A stretch of 32,005 bases of DNA from Chelativorans multitrophicus (GTDB lineage: Bacteria; Pseudomonadota; Alphaproteobacteria; Rhizobiales; Rhizobiaceae). Below, piece after piece: positions 15,180-24,499 of this stretch (within the stretch, counting starts at the first letter, position 1; the number at the start of each line of letters is the position of its first letter). The stretch covers positions 1-32,005 of the forward strand of contig NZ_JAAAPL010000012.1 in NCBI RefSeq assembly GCF_011317445.1, in the 5' to 3' direction. The position numbers and the translations under genes are program-made. The notes beneath the pieces are model-generated. The model was given only the letters and a program-made list of their open reading frames with translations. It had not been told where the DNA came from and made no database searches.

Positions 15180-16937
15180 ATGAACATTTTTGCCGATTTT
15201 TCCGATCGGATCATCAACGCCGTGAAGGCACTGGAGCTGAAGCCGAAGGAAGGCGGAGAGCTCGATCTGTCGCGTGTTGCCGTCGAGCCGCCGCGCGATC
15301 CGAGCCATGGCGACATCGCAACCAATGCGGCAATGGTGCTGTCGAAGGCGGTTGGCGAAAATCCGCGCGCCCTTGGAGAGCGGCTTGCTGCTGCCCTGGC
15401 CGAGGATCCTGACGTGGCCGAGGCGAGCGTGGCCGGCCCGGGATTCGTCAATTTGAGGCTCGGAAATGGCTTCTGGCATGCGCGGCTCGGCGAGATGCTG
15501 CTTCTGGCCGGCGACTACGGGCGCTCGAAAATGGGCAACGGGCACAAGGTCAATGTCGAATATGTCTCGGCCAATCCGACCGGGCCGATGCATGTGGGCC
15601 ACTGCCGCGGCGCCGTTGTCGGGGATGCGCTTTCCAATCTCCTTGCCTTTGCCGGCTATGATGTGACGCGGGAATACTACATCAACGATGCGGGCGCGCA
15701 GATCGACGTGCTCGGGCGTTCCGTCCTCATGCGCTATAGGGAGGCGCTGGGCGAGGATATCGGCCAGATTCCCGAAGGGCTCTATCCCGGCGACTACCTC
15801 AAGCCGGTGGGCAAGGCGCTCGCGGATGAATATGGCACCAAGCTTCTGGAAAGGCCGGCCGAAGAAGCGCTGAAAATCGCGAAGGACACGGCGATCGACG
15901 CCATGATGGCCATGATCCGCGAGGATCTGGCCGCGCTCAACGTGCACCATGACGTGTTCTTCTCCGAGCGCTCGCTGCACGCCGGCAATGGCGGGACCAT
16001 CCGCTCGGCGATCAACGACCTGACGCTGAAGGGCCATGTCTACAAAGGCAAGCTGCCGCCGCCCAAGGGCCAGGTTCTCGAGGATTGGGAGGACCGGGAG
16101 CAGACGCTCTTCCGGTCCACCGATGTCGGGGATGATATCGACCGGCCCTTGATCAAGTCGGATGGCACATTCACCTATTTCGCCGCCGATGTGGCCTATA
16201 TGAAGGATAAATATAGCCGGGGTTTTGAGCACCTGATCTATGTGCTGGGCGCGGACCATGGCGGGTATGTGAAGCGCCTGGAGGCGCTCGCCCGGGCCAT
16301 TTCCGAGGGCAAACTGCATCTGACCGTGCTGCTCTGCCAGCTCGTCAAGCTTTTCCGCAACGGCGAGCCGGTGCGCATGTCCAAGCGGGCCGGTGAATTC
16401 GTAACGCTGCGCGACGTGATCGATGAAGTCGGCCGCGATGCGGTGCGCTTCATGATGCTGTACCGGAAGAGCGATGCGCCGCTGGACTTCGATTTCGCGA
16501 AGGTGACAGAACAGTCGAAGGATAACCCCGTCTTTTATGTCCAGTATGCTTCCGCCCGCTGTCATTCTGTCTTCCGCCAGGCGAGCGAGCAACTGAACGT
16601 CAGAAAATTCGACCGCGAAGCGATGAAGGCGGCCTTGCATCGGCTGGACGATCCAGGTGAAATCGCCTTGATACGCAAGCTTGCCGAGTATCCGAGGCTG
16701 ATAGAAAGCGCGGCACAGGCGCTGGAGCCGCACAGGCTTGCTTTTTATTTGTATGAACTTGCCAACCAGTTCCATGTGCAATGGAATCGTGGTAGCGAGA
16801 CAGATCGCTTACGTTTTGTTAAAGTTAACGACCCAGAGTTGACACATGCCAGGCTGGGTCTGGTGCAGGCTGTTTGTGATGTCGTGCGGTCGGGACTGGC
16901 GCTCGTAGGAGCAGATGCCCCAGAGGAGATGCGATAA
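15180..16937 (+). CDS. argS: Arginyl-tRNA synthetase
   Basis: The 585-residue class I enzyme charges tRNA-Arg. It has the ArgS N-terminal tRNA-recognition domain (about 1-100), the HIGH signature as HVGH at 138-141 within [12 protein letters not shown], a KMSKS-like loop R-M-S-K-R at 399-403, and the DALR anticodon-binding domain at the C-terminus. The form with the lysine and serine of KMSKS kept but the flanks changed is normal for ArgS. ATG 15180 follows CAGGA (15165-15169). Length is normal. Confidence 0.97.
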   Translation: MNIFADFSDRIINAVKALELKPKEGGELDLSRVAVEPPRDPSHGDIATNAAMVLSKAVGENPRALGERLAAALAEDPDVAEASVAGPGFVNLRLGNGFWHARLGEMLLLAGDYGRSKMGNGHKVNVEYVSANPTGPMHVGHCRGAVVGDALSNLLAFAGYDVTREYYINDAGAQIDVLGRSVLMRYREALGEDIGQIPEGLYPGDYLKPVGKALADEYGTKLLERPAEEALKIAKDTAIDAMMAMIREDLAALNVHHDVFFSERSLHAGNGGTIRSAINDLTLKGHVYKGKLPPPKGQVLEDWEDREQTLFRSTDVGDDIDRPLIKSDGTFTYFAADVAYMKDKYSRGFEHLIYVLGADHGGYVKRLEALARAISEGKLHLTVLLCQLVKLFRNGEPVRMSKRAGEFVTLRDVIDEVGRDAVRFMMLYRKSDAPLDFDFAKVTEQSKDNPVFYVQYASARCHSVFRQASEQLNVRKFDREAMKAALHRLDDPGEIALIRKLAEYPRLIESAAQALEPHRLAFYLYELANQFHVQWNRGSETDRLRFVKVNDPELTHARLGLVQAVCDVVRSGLALVGADAPEEMR

Positions 16938-17027
16938 TCACAGACAATACTGTCACCTTTTGCCCACATTGCCCTGGTAGGGCCAATAGAAGCGAGACGT
17001 GCCGGCGTCCGACCGGGGTGTGGGAAG

Positions 17028-19211
17028 ATGGCTGATAGTTTTTTCAGGAAGAATTCGGAAGCGAACGACCTCCCGCAGGACGATCCTTTCGCTGAACTGA
17101 CGCGTATCATGGGGCATGATCCCCGCTCCAATGTGCCGCTTCGGCCGACGACGCCGGAAACCGCGGAAGGCCTCGCGCTCGATCTGGAAAACGAGCTGAT
17201 GGGCAATCTCGGCCAGGTCGAGAGCCCGGATGACAGCCGCTTCCAGGAAGAGGCGAGCGAAGCCGAACTCGTGGACTGGCGTTACAGCCTTTCCGAACCG
17301 GTAACGATGGACGAGGAGTTCCAACGCTCGCTCGATGCGCTGCTCGACAGCAGTTTCGACGAGCAGGCCGACGGGAACGCCGTTTCCTTTGACCAGGATA
17401 CCCCCGTCGAGGAGGAAACTCCGGCCCGCTTTGATGCGCCGGAGCTATCCTCCGAAAGTGCGGAGGGCGAGGACGAAGCGGATGCGGCGGAATCGAGCGT
17501 GCCGTTCGATTATGCGAGGGCCGCGGCAGCACGTCCGGATTTTCTCGCGGATGCCAAATTCGAGCCGGTGGAGGAACAAGCTCCCATGCCCTACGCGGCA
17601 TGGAACAGCGCCCCTTCCTGGGAAGAGATTTCCCATGCGGCGGAAGAGACGAATCCGGCGTTCAATCCGATGCAGCGGGTCGAGGCCGACCACGGCTGGA
17701 ACGCCGAGGCAGTCCGGCCCGATACCGAAGAAGAGTTTTTTGAGACCGAAGAGCCGGAGACTGCGCCGGTCCGCTACGGCAGTCACCTTCCACCGGAAAT
17801 CGATACCGTAGAAATCCCCGAGAATGTTGTTTCCGCAGCCGATCAGGTCGACGTTCCGGAGATTTCGTATCGCGAAGAGGCGAAACCCGCATCCGACCTG
17901 AACGAGATCGAGGAAATTCTTGCCGGGGCTTTCGGCGAGATTGCCGAGCACCCCGAACAGCAGGCCGACGCACCTCAAGCCGAGGACGACTCGTCCCGCA
18001 GCAATTCCGAGGATGACTTCCTCATTGCTGGTTTTGGCGCTGGCGCTGCCGGCGCCGCAGGCGCGGCCGCAGCGGCAGGGTGGCAGCCAACCGCTCCCAT
18101 TCAGGAATGGAGCAGTCGGTATGAAGATCCGGCGCAGCTGGCGCCCATGCCAGGCGTTCAACCGCCCGCTCCCTCCAGCGGCTTGCGATACAAGCCGCGG
18201 CTGATGATGGCAGCGGCAGTCATGGGCGGTGTGGCGATTCTCGGAGGCGTTGCCTTCTTCGCGCTTTCTTCCGGACAGAGCGAAGACCCCGTTCTACTTT
18301 CAGCGGAAAACTCTCCTATAAAGGTTCGGCCGGAAAATCCGGGCGGCATCCAGATCCCCAACCAGGAGAATCCCGTCTATAAGCGGGTTGCCGGCGAGCA
18401 GGCCGACGCGCCTGCCGAGCAGCCGCGCCTCGTTTCCGCAACCGAGGAGCCTCTTGACCTACCATTGCCGGGTGAGGACGAGTTCGCGGCATTGGAGGAG
18501 CCGGCCGAGAGCGCGGCTTCCGGGACGGCTTCCGAAGGCTCACCTCCCGCAGGCGAGGGGCCAGCAGCCAATTCGGAAACGGTCGAGGAGCGGCTGACAA
18601 ACACGGCCGCGGAAGATCCCGTCGAACGGGAATTGGTCGCGGTGACCCCCCGGCGTGTTCGCACGCTGGTCGTTCGCCCGGACGGCAGCATGACACCGGC
18701 CGAGCTGCCGCAGCCTGCGGAAACGGCTTCAGTGCAGGATTCCGGCGCCGCGCCAGCTGCGGGAGCCGCAGTACTTCCGGACGGCGCGCAGGCGCAGAAC
18801 ATCCCTCGGACCGGCCCGATCCCACCTTCGCGGCCGGGCAATATCGCGCCCCAGCAGGTTGCAGCGCCGGCTCCTCAGAGGGAACCCGTACAGCCTGCGG
18901 CGCCCGCGCAGCAGCAGCAGGTAGCTGCGCTTGCAAGCCAGCCTGCTCCAAGCTCTTCCGCCGCTGCTTCCGAATGGTCCGTGCAGATCGCTTCCCAGCC
19001 CAGCGCGGATGACGCACAGAAATCCTATCAGCAGCTGGCGCAGCGTTACGGCAACGTGCTCCAGGGCAAGGGCGTCAACATCGTGAAGGCGGACATCGAA
19101 GGGAAGGGCACTTATTACCGGGTGCGTATCCCGTCCTCCTCGAAGGAAGACGCAATCCAGCTCTGCACACAACTCAAGTCGGCCGGCGGTTCGTGCTTCG
19201 TTTCGAAATAG
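17028..19211 (+). CDS. Large acidic membrane protein with C-terminal SPOR domain
   Basis: The 727-residue protein has three parts. The first about 390 residues are cytoplasmic by topology, very acidic and rich in Glu, Asp, Ala and Pro, with an Ala/Gly run just before the membrane. One transmembrane helix follows (about 392-413). The periplasmic part is a Pro/Gln/Ala-rich linker ending in a SPOR domain (about 649-727, W650-S-V-Q-I-A-S to the end). SPOR domains bind denuded septal peptidoglycan, so a role in division or cell-wall remodelling is likely. Its place between argS and nagZ is typical of rhizobia. ATG 17028 follows GTGGGAAG. The acidic N-terminal part matches no domain I know. Confidence 0.85.
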   Translation: MADSFFRKNSEANDLPQDDPFAELTRIMGHDPRSNVPLRPTTPETAEGLALDLENELMGNLGQVESPDDSRFQEEASEAELVDWRYSLSEPVTMDEEFQRSLDALLDSSFDEQADGNAVSFDQDTPVEEETPARFDAPELSSESAEGEDEADAAESSVPFDYARAAAARPDFLADAKFEPVEEQAPMPYAAWNSAPSWEEISHAAEETNPAFNPMQRVEADHGWNAEAVRPDTEEEFFETEEPETAPVRYGSHLPPEIDTVEIPENVVSAADQVDVPEISYREEAKPASDLNEIEEILAGAFGEIAEHPEQQADAPQAEDDSSRSNSEDDFLIAGFGAGAAGAAGAAAAAGWQPTAPIQEWSSRYEDPAQLAPMPGVQPPAPSSGLRYKPRLMMAAAVMGGVAILGGVAFFALSSGQSEDPVLLSAENSPIKVRPENPGGIQIPNQENPVYKRVAGEQADAPAEQPRLVSATEEPLDLPLPGEDEFAALEEPAESAASGTASEGSPPAGEGPAANSETVEERLTNTAAEDPVERELVAVTPRRVRTLVVRPDGSMTPAELPQPAETASVQDSGAAPAAGAAVLPDGAQAQNIPRTGPIPPSRPGNIAPQQVAAPAPQREPVQPAAPAQQQQVAALASQPAPSSSAAASEWSVQIASQPSADDAQKSYQQLAQRYGNVLQGKGVNIVKADIEGKGTYYRVRIPSSSKEDAIQLCTQLKSAGGSCFVSK

Positions 19212-19235
19212 GCTGAAAAGTCAGGGAAATCGCAG

Positions 19236-19259
19236 GCCGCCGCGGATCACCCCGGCGGC
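19236..19259. terminator. Possible shared terminator of two convergent genes
   Basis: A 7-bp stem GCCGCCG/CGGCGGC (19236-19242 with 19253-19259) lies between the SPOR gene and the convergent serine hydrolase, whose 3' end it overlaps. There is no clear U-tract on either side, so the call is weak. Confidence 0.3.
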
Positions 19260-20317
19260 TTGTTCGTTTGGTCCGTCGCCTGGCGCGTTTCGGTGTCGAC
19301 GGTCCTAATAATCTCGGCCATCACGTCATGAAGGTCGTCCCGATGGCCGTTGCGCGCCGAGGGCTGATCTTCCGCCGAGGTCATGACCGCTGTCAGATCG
19401 AGATCAGGCACCACATAGATCATTTGCCCGCCATAGCCCCAGGCATAGTTCACCCGGTGGCCGGCCATGTCTTCAATAAACCAGCCATAGCCATATTGAC
19501 CGTCATGAAAGACAGACCGCGTGCGCGGCTGCCATGATTTCTCGATCCATTCTTTCGAGAGTACTTGCTGGTCTCCCACCTTGCCGCCGTTGCGGTAGAG
19601 CTCGCCGAATGCGAGCATCGATCTGGGCGTCATAGCCATTTGGTTTCCGCCCATATAGATGCCCTGCGGATCACGGTGCCAGCCGGCGATGGCAAAGTCT
19701 TCCAACGGTTCAAACCATTCCCTGGCCAGGGCAAGCGTGGATCGCCCGCTCTCCCGCGTGAGGATGGCCGAAAGGAGATGTGTGTTGCCGGTGGAATAGA
19801 GCATCCCGGCGCCCGGATCGGCGACGAAGGGTTCCGCAAGCGCGGCACGCACCCAGTCGCCGCTTGCCACCCAGCGGCCGTAATTGGCGCCAGAGGTACG
19901 GCTGAGGCCGGCCTGCATGGAGAGCAGGTTGCCGATCGTGATATCGTTCATGCGGGCATCGGGATCTTCTGGCAGTTTATCCCGCAGCAGTGGCGCGATC
20001 TTCTGGTCGGGGCCTTCCAGAATCCCCTTGTCGACGGCTATCCCGACCATCGCCGAGATGATCGACTTGGATGCCGACTTTATGTTGGTGGGCTCATCCG
20101 TGGCGTTGCCGCGAAAAGCTTCCTCGACGATGATTTCGCCCCTCCGGGCGACGATCAATGTTTCAAGCGGTTCCAGTGCTTCCGCACGCTCAACGATCTC
20201 CGCCAGCGACTGCTGGAGCCGTTGCGTTTCGGATGAAGCACCAGATTGCGCCGCCGCAGGCGCAACAGTGGAAAGCGAAAGAACCAGGAGCAGGTGGGCG
20301 GAGAGAATCTTTTTCAT
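19247..20317 (-). CDS. Exported serine hydrolase of the beta-lactamase/esterase (class C) superfamily
   Basis: The 356-residue protein starts at ATG 20317 with a signal peptide (M-K-K, hydrophobic core, A-P-A-A-A then Gln; cut predicted after residue 23), so it acts in the periplasm or outside. The catalytic S-x-x-K is S81-A-S-K84, preceded by the conserved I-K-S, and Y174-S-T gives the second motif tyrosine. The C-terminal W-G-Y-G-G-Q takes the place of the KTG-like motif. This resembles 6-aminohexanoate-dimer hydrolase or EstB-like family members; substrate unknown, and beta-lactam resistance should not be assumed. It is reverse to its neighbours and divergent from nagZ, as if inserted. Upstream starts up to 20368 exist but lack a signal-peptide form. 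Confidence 0.83.
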   Translation of the reverse strand: MKKILSAHLLLVLSLSTVAPAAAQSGASSETQRLQQSLAEIVERAEALEPLETLIVARRGEIIVEEAFRGNATDEPTNIKSASKSIISAMVGIAVDKGILEGPDQKIAPLLRDKLPEDPDARMNDITIGNLLSMQAGLSRTSGANYGRWVASGDWVRAALAEPFVADPGAGMLYSTGNTHLLSAILTRESGRSTLALAREWFEPLEDFAIAGWHRDPQGIYMGGNQMAMTPRSMLAFGELYRNGGKVGDQQVLSKEWIEKSWQPRTRSVFHDGQYGYGWFIEDMAGHRVNYAWGYGGQMIYVVPDLDLTAVMTSAEDQPSARNGHRDDLHDVMAEIIRTVDTETRQATDQTNKPPG

Positions 20318-20442
20318 GGAGACTAAGATAATGGCGCTGTTGGCAATCCCAAGGCAGGACGGAAACAATCCCGCCGGCCGGAGCGGTCAGCAATCTGGTC
20401 TCAGCCGTGCCTTGTCACGCGGATCGGGCTATGCTTGCTCCC

Positions 20443-21462
20443 ATGAGCGAATCAAAAGCAATGATCTTTGGCGCCGCCGGAACGCGGCTCACCCCTGAAG
20501 AGAAGGCCTTCTACCGTGATGAGCGGCCGTGGGGATTTATCCTTTTTGCCCGCAATGTGGCGGAGGCGTCTCAGCTTCGGGATCTTGTGGCGGAAATGCG
20601 CGAATGCGTGGCGCGCGCCGACGCACCCGTCTTTATCGATCAGGAGGGCGGCCGCGTGCAGCGGATTCGCCCGCCTCTTGCGCCCAACTACCCCGATGCA
20701 GCGGCGCTCGGCGCGCTTTATGCGGCGGATCGCAAGGCTGGTTTGCGCGCGACCTGGCTGATGTCGCGCCTGCACGCTTTCGATCTTGCAAGCCACGGGA
20801 TTTCAGCGGACTGCCTGCCGGTGCTGGACGTGCCCGTGCCCGGCGCTCATGATGTGATCGGCAATCGCGCCTATGGCCAAGACCCCGAGACAGTCGCGGT
20901 GCTGGGGCGCGCGGCCGCCGACGGATTGCTGGCCGGCGGCATATTGCCGGTGATGAAGCATGTGCCGGGCCATGGCAGGGCGGGGGTGGACAGCCATCTG
21001 TCGCTGCCACGGGTCGACGCCTCGCTCGCGGAGTTGCGCGCGCGGGATTTCCTCCCCTTCAAGGCCCTTGCCGACCTGCCGGTGGCGATGACCGCGCATG
21101 TGGTCTATGAGGCGGTGGATCCCGAGAACCCGTCGACCACTTCTTCGCGCGTGATCTGCGATATCATCCGCGGTGAAATCGGCTTTAGCGGGCTGCTCAT
21201 GAGCGATGACGTTTCCATGAAGGCGCTTTCTGGGGATTTCTCAGGCCGGGCGAAGGCAATCCTTGCCGCAGGCTGCGATCTTGTCCTTCATTGCAACGGG
21301 GTGATGGAAGAAATGCGAGCCGTTGCCCAAAGCGTGCCGGAATTGCGGGGCAAATCTGCCGAGCGCGCGGCAAAGGCGCTCGGCTGCCTCGCTGCTCCGG
21401 ACGAAATGGAAGAGGCGGCGGCGCGCGCGGAATTCAATTCGTATTTCGAAGCGATTGCCTGA
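20443..21462 (+). CDS. nagZ: Beta-N-acetylhexosaminidase (glycoside hydrolase family 3)
   Basis: The 339-residue cytoplasmic enzyme removes N-acetylglucosamine from anhydro-muropeptides in peptidoglycan recycling; in bacteria with AmpC its product also signals beta-lactamase induction. It shows the family signature K172-H-V-P-G-H-G with D183-S-H185 following, E-G-G-R-V-Q-R near residue 68, and the nucleophile region S-D-D at 254-256. The start at 20443 (M-S-E-S-K-A) matches the usual N-terminus; ATG 20431 has a better-spaced GGA site and would add four residues. It opens a tight run with scpA and scpB. Confidence 0.94.
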   Translation: MSESKAMIFGAAGTRLTPEEKAFYRDERPWGFILFARNVAEASQLRDLVAEMRECVARADAPVFIDQEGGRVQRIRPPLAPNYPDAAALGALYAADRKAGLRATWLMSRLHAFDLASHGISADCLPVLDVPVPGAHDVIGNRAYGQDPETVAVLGRAAADGLLAGGILPVMKHVPGHGRAGVDSHLSLPRVDASLAELRARDFLPFKALADLPVAMTAHVVYEAVDPENPSTTSSRVICDIIRGEIGFSGLLMSDDVSMKALSGDFSGRAKAILAAGCDLVLHCNGVMEEMRAVAQSVPELRGKSAERAAKALGCLAAPDEMEEAAARAEFNSYFEAIA

Positions 21463-21483
21463 AAGGCGAGACAAGGAACCAGT

Positions 21484-22332
21484 TTGGCGGACCAGGGACA
21501 AGCGACGGCAAAGACGGGAAAGCCCATCCCCATGGACAAGCTGTGGGCCGAGGAGACAGCCGGACACGGCGTCTCCGAGCCGGTGCTTGCTGTCGATGTG
21601 GAAGGTTTCGAAGGTCCGCTCGACCTGCTGCTTCACCTCGCGCGCAACCAGAAGGTCGATCTCGCCCGCATTTCCGTCCTTGCGCTTGCCGAGCAATATC
21701 TGCGGTTCATCGACCAGGTGCGCCAGATGCGGCTGGAGCTTGCTGCCGACTATCTCGTGATGGCGGCCTGGCTTGCCTATCTCAAATCGCGGCTCCTGAT
21801 CCCGAAGCAGCGTACCGATGGCGAACCCACCGGTGAGGAAATGGCAGCTCTCCTGCAATTCCGCTTGAAGCGGCTGGAGGCGATCCGGGATGCCGCTGCG
21901 CGGCTCGTAAACCGGAACAGGCTCGGGCGAGACGTTTTCGCGCGCGGCATGCCGGAGCATGTCGTGGTGGAGAAGAAAAACGCCTATACCGCGACCCTCT
22001 ACGATCTGCTCACCGCCTATGCGGGCCAAAGGCAGCGGCGCGCAATAACCAATGTGCAGATTGCCAAGAGGGGGGTCTGGTCACTCAAGCAGGCGCGAGA
22101 GGTTCTCACCCGCCTTATGGGGGACCTTCCGGACTGGACGGCGCTCGACCGCTTTCTCATCCGGTATCTCACCGGGCCGGAGGAGCGGGCAACGGCCATC
22201 GCCAGCACCTTTGCCGCCTCGCTGGAGCTGGTCCGCGAGGGAGCGCTGGAAATCAGGCAGCAGGAGCCCTTCGCGCCGATTTACATGCGGCGCGGCACGA
22301 AAGGCCTTGAGCAGACTGAGGCAGCTTCATGA
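21484..22332 (+). CDS. scpA: Segregation and condensation protein A
   Basis: The 282-residue protein is the kleisin that bridges the SMC heads in the SMC-ScpAB condensin complex, which organises and segregates chromosomes. The N-terminal kleisin signature F-E-G-P-L-D-L-L-L-H-L lies at about 43-53, and a winged-helix C-terminus ends the protein. The start is TTG at 21484, supported by AAGGA (21473-21477) six bases before it; an ATG at 21532 (Met17) has no such site. The stop overlaps the scpB start by four bases (ATGA), indicating translational coupling with its partner. Confidence 0.94.
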   Translation: MADQGQATAKTGKPIPMDKLWAEETAGHGVSEPVLAVDVEGFEGPLDLLLHLARNQKVDLARISVLALAEQYLRFIDQVRQMRLELAADYLVMAAWLAYLKSRLLIPKQRTDGEPTGEEMAALLQFRLKRLEAIRDAAARLVNRNRLGRDVFARGMPEHVVVEKKNAYTATLYDLLTAYAGQRQRRAITNVQIAKRGVWSLKQAREVLTRLMGDLPDWTALDRFLIRYLTGPEERATAIASTFAASLELVREGALEIRQQEPFAPIYMRRGTKGLEQTEAAS

Positions 22333-23063
22333 CCGAATCTTCCAATGTCATTCCGTTCGCCGAGGAGGACGAGCAGGCGCCTTCGCCTGAAGGCGTCGGA
22401 CCTTCGAGCGTGGCCTTTGCCGAGGCGAAGCGAATGGCCGAGGCCCTGGTCTTCGCCAGCGCGGCTCCGGTTTCATTCAAAAGCCTTTCGGATCGGCTGC
22501 CCGACGGGGTGGACATTCGCGCCATCATGGAAGAGCTGAAGGGGGATTACGAAAGACGCGGCGTCAATCTCGTCCGGGTGGAGGATTCGTGGGCATTCCG
22601 GACGGCGGGCGATCTTGCGTTCCTGATGAGCCGCGACGCGGTGCAGCAGAAGAAGCTTTCGCGCGCCGCGCTGGAGATGCTTTCCGTGATCGCCTACCAT
22701 CAGCCGGTAACACGCGCGGAGATCGAGGAGATCCGCGGCGTGGAGACCTCCAAGGGCACGCTCGACCTCTTGCTCGAGACCGGCTGGGTTAGGATGCGAG
22801 GCCGCCGGCGCGCGCCGGGGAGGCCGGTAACCTATGGAACGACTCTCGAATTCCTCGATCATTTCGGGCTCGAGGAGTTGCGCGACCTACCCGGTATCGA
22901 AGAACTCAAGGGAGCAGGCCTCCTCTCCTCGCGCATGCCGGCCAATTTCTCCGTGCCCCAGCCGCCCTCGGACCCGGACATGCTGAGCGAGGACGAGGAC
23001 CCGCTGACGGATATCGATCTTGAAGAACTCGGCCTGTTGACACCGCGCGTCGAGGGTGATTGA
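22329..23063 (+). CDS. scpB: Segregation and condensation protein B
   Basis: The 244-residue protein is the winged-helix partner of ScpA in the SMC complex. It has two tandem winged-helix domains, with the family core L-S-R-A-A-L-E-M-L-S-V-I-A-Y-H-Q-P-V-T-R and then E-I-E-E-I-R-G-V. The C-terminal tail is acidic. ATG at 22329 overlaps the scpA stop. Length is slightly above the 180-240 common for the family, because of both terminal extensions. Confidence 0.95.
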   Translation: MTESSNVIPFAEEDEQAPSPEGVGPSSVAFAEAKRMAEALVFASAAPVSFKSLSDRLPDGVDIRAIMEELKGDYERRGVNLVRVEDSWAFRTAGDLAFLMSRDAVQQKKLSRAALEMLSVIAYHQPVTRAEIEEIRGVETSKGTLDLLLETGWVRMRGRRRAPGRPVTYGTTLEFLDHFGLEELRDLPGIEELKGAGLLSSRMPANFSVPQPPSDPDMLSEDEDPLTDIDLEELGLLTPRVEGD

Positions 23064-23110
23064 CCGCTGGCCATGAGCCTGGCACCAACGGAAGCGGGAA
23101 CGCGGCCAGA

Positions 23111-24214
23111 ATGAGCGAAGCCCTGGAAAAGCCAGCGCGGGTTACCGCAGGCGTCACTTTTGCCGCTCGGCTTGCGTTCGAGGCGGTCACGCATCGCTTT
23201 GCCGCCGGGCAAACGACGCTCGATCGCGTTTCGCTGGTCGCCGAGCCCGGCGAAGTGCTTTGCCTCCTGGGACCGTCAGGTTCCGGCAAGACAACGCTTC
23301 TGCGGATTGCTGCAGGCATCGAGGCGCAGACCTCCGGGCGTGTTCTCCTGAACGACCGCGAAATCGCGGGGCCCGATGTCTTCCTGCCGCCGGAAAAGCG
23401 CTCCATCGGCCTGGTCTTCCAGGATTTCGCGCTTTTTCCCCATCTCACCATTCTGGACAATGTGCGTTTCGGGCTGACCGCGCTTTCACGCGAAGAGGCC
23501 TCGCGCGAGGCATTGATCGCGCTCCGGCGTGTGGGGCTCGAACGCTATGCGTCGGCATATCCGCATCTTCTTTCAGGGGGCGAGCAGCAACGCGTGGCTT
23601 TGGCCAGGGCGCTCGCGCCACGGCCCGCCGTCTTGTTGATGGACGAGCCCTTTTCCGGCCTCGATTCAAGACTAAAGGATACGGTGAGGGCCGAAACGCT
23701 CTCGATCCTGCGGCAAAGCCGGGCAACGGCGATCGTCGTCACGCATGATGCGGAAGAGGCGATGCGCATGGGCGACCGCATCGCGCTTTTGAAAGGCGGA
23801 CGGCTGGTGCAGGTGGGAACGGCGGAGGAGCTTTATCTCAGACCAGCGGATCTTTTCGCGGCGGGCTTCTTCTCGGAGCTCAATCTGTTCGATGCCCGCG
23901 TGGCGAATGGCCGGGCCGATACGCCGGTCGGCCAATTTGCCGCACCCGGCCATAAGGAGGGTGACTCCGTGACTGTGGCCATCCGTCTCTCCGGTTTCGA
24001 CGTGGCCGAAACTGGCGGGGAAATCGAGGGAAGGGTCATTTCACGCCGTTTTCTCGGCGTTGTGGAGCTTTTGGAGCTTGCCGTTCCAGGGGCGGAAGAG
24101 CATGTGCTGGCACGGGTGAGGGCAGGGCAGCTTCCGCCCGGTGTCCGCGACGTCTGGATGAATGTGCGCCGAAGCGACGTACTAGTGTTTGAAACGCGAC
24201 GAAAAAGCGCATAA
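23111..24214 (+). CDS. ABC transporter ATP-binding protein, iron/polyamine-importer type
   Basis: The 367-residue protein has the full ATPase set: Walker [11 protein letters not shown]-loop [10 protein letters not shown], signature L-S-G-G-E-Q-Q-R, Walker [13 protein letters not shown] and the switch histidine in V-V-T-H-D. The C-terminal third looks like a TOBE regulatory domain, as in FbpC/PotA-type importers of ferric iron, polyamines or sugars. No permease or binding protein lies in the window, so substrate is unknown. ATG 23111 is chosen; a TTG at 23060 overlaps the scpB stop and would add 17 residues by coupled translation. Its place between scpB and tatA seems unusual. Confidence 0.85.
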   Translation: MSEALEKPARVTAGVTFAARLAFEAVTHRFAAGQTTLDRVSLVAEPGEVLCLLGPSGSGKTTLLRIAAGIEAQTSGRVLLNDREIAGPDVFLPPEKRSIGLVFQDFALFPHLTILDNVRFGLTALSREEASREALIALRRVGLERYASAYPHLLSGGEQQRVALARALAPRPAVLLMDEPFSGLDSRLKDTVRAETLSILRQSRATAIVVTHDAEEAMRMGDRIALLKGGRLVQVGTAEELYLRPADLFAAGFFSELNLFDARVANGRADTPVGQFAAPGHKEGDSVTVAIRLSGFDVAETGGEIEGRVISRRFLGVVELLELAVPGAEEHVLARVRAGQLPPGVRDVWMNVRRSDVLVFETRRKSA

Positions 24215-24251
24215 ATCAGGTAACGAACCTCTAAACGTAAAGAGATCTGTC

Positions 24252-24467
24252 ATGGGTTCCTTCTCAATCTGGCACTGGCTCATCGTCCTGGTGGTGGTGC
24301 TGCTTCTTTTCGGCCGCGGCAAAATCCCCGAACTGATGGGCGACATGGCCAAGGGCATCAAGAATTTCCGCAAGGGAATGACTGACGAGGCCGAGGAGGC
24401 CAAGACTGTCGAGCACCGCACTGATGAGCCCGTGGGCGAGGTGAAGCAGAAGGCCAGCAAATCCTAG
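24252..24467 (+). CDS. tatA: Sec-independent protein translocase TatA
   Basis: The 71-residue protein polymerises to form the pore-like part of the twin-arginine translocase that exports folded proteins. Its N-terminus is the short transmembrane helix in [12 protein letters not shown], followed by F-G-R-G-K-I-P-E-L, the amphipathic helix with [14 protein letters not shown], and a polar acidic tail. ATG 24252 was chosen over upstream in-frame starts because family members begin directly before this helix. It leads tatB and tatC. Confidence 0.96.
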   Translation: MGSFSIWHWLIVLVVVLLLFGRGKIPELMGDMAKGIKNFRKGMTDEAEEAKTVEHRTDEPVGEVKQKASKS

Positions 24468-24499
24468 GCCCTTCCCGCACCTCTTCGGAAATTTAGGCG

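Noticed and set aside
16839-16844. TTGACA near the end of argS as a -35 element for the SPOR gene
   Set aside because: No -10 hexamer lies 16-18 bases downstream, and it sits inside coding sequence.
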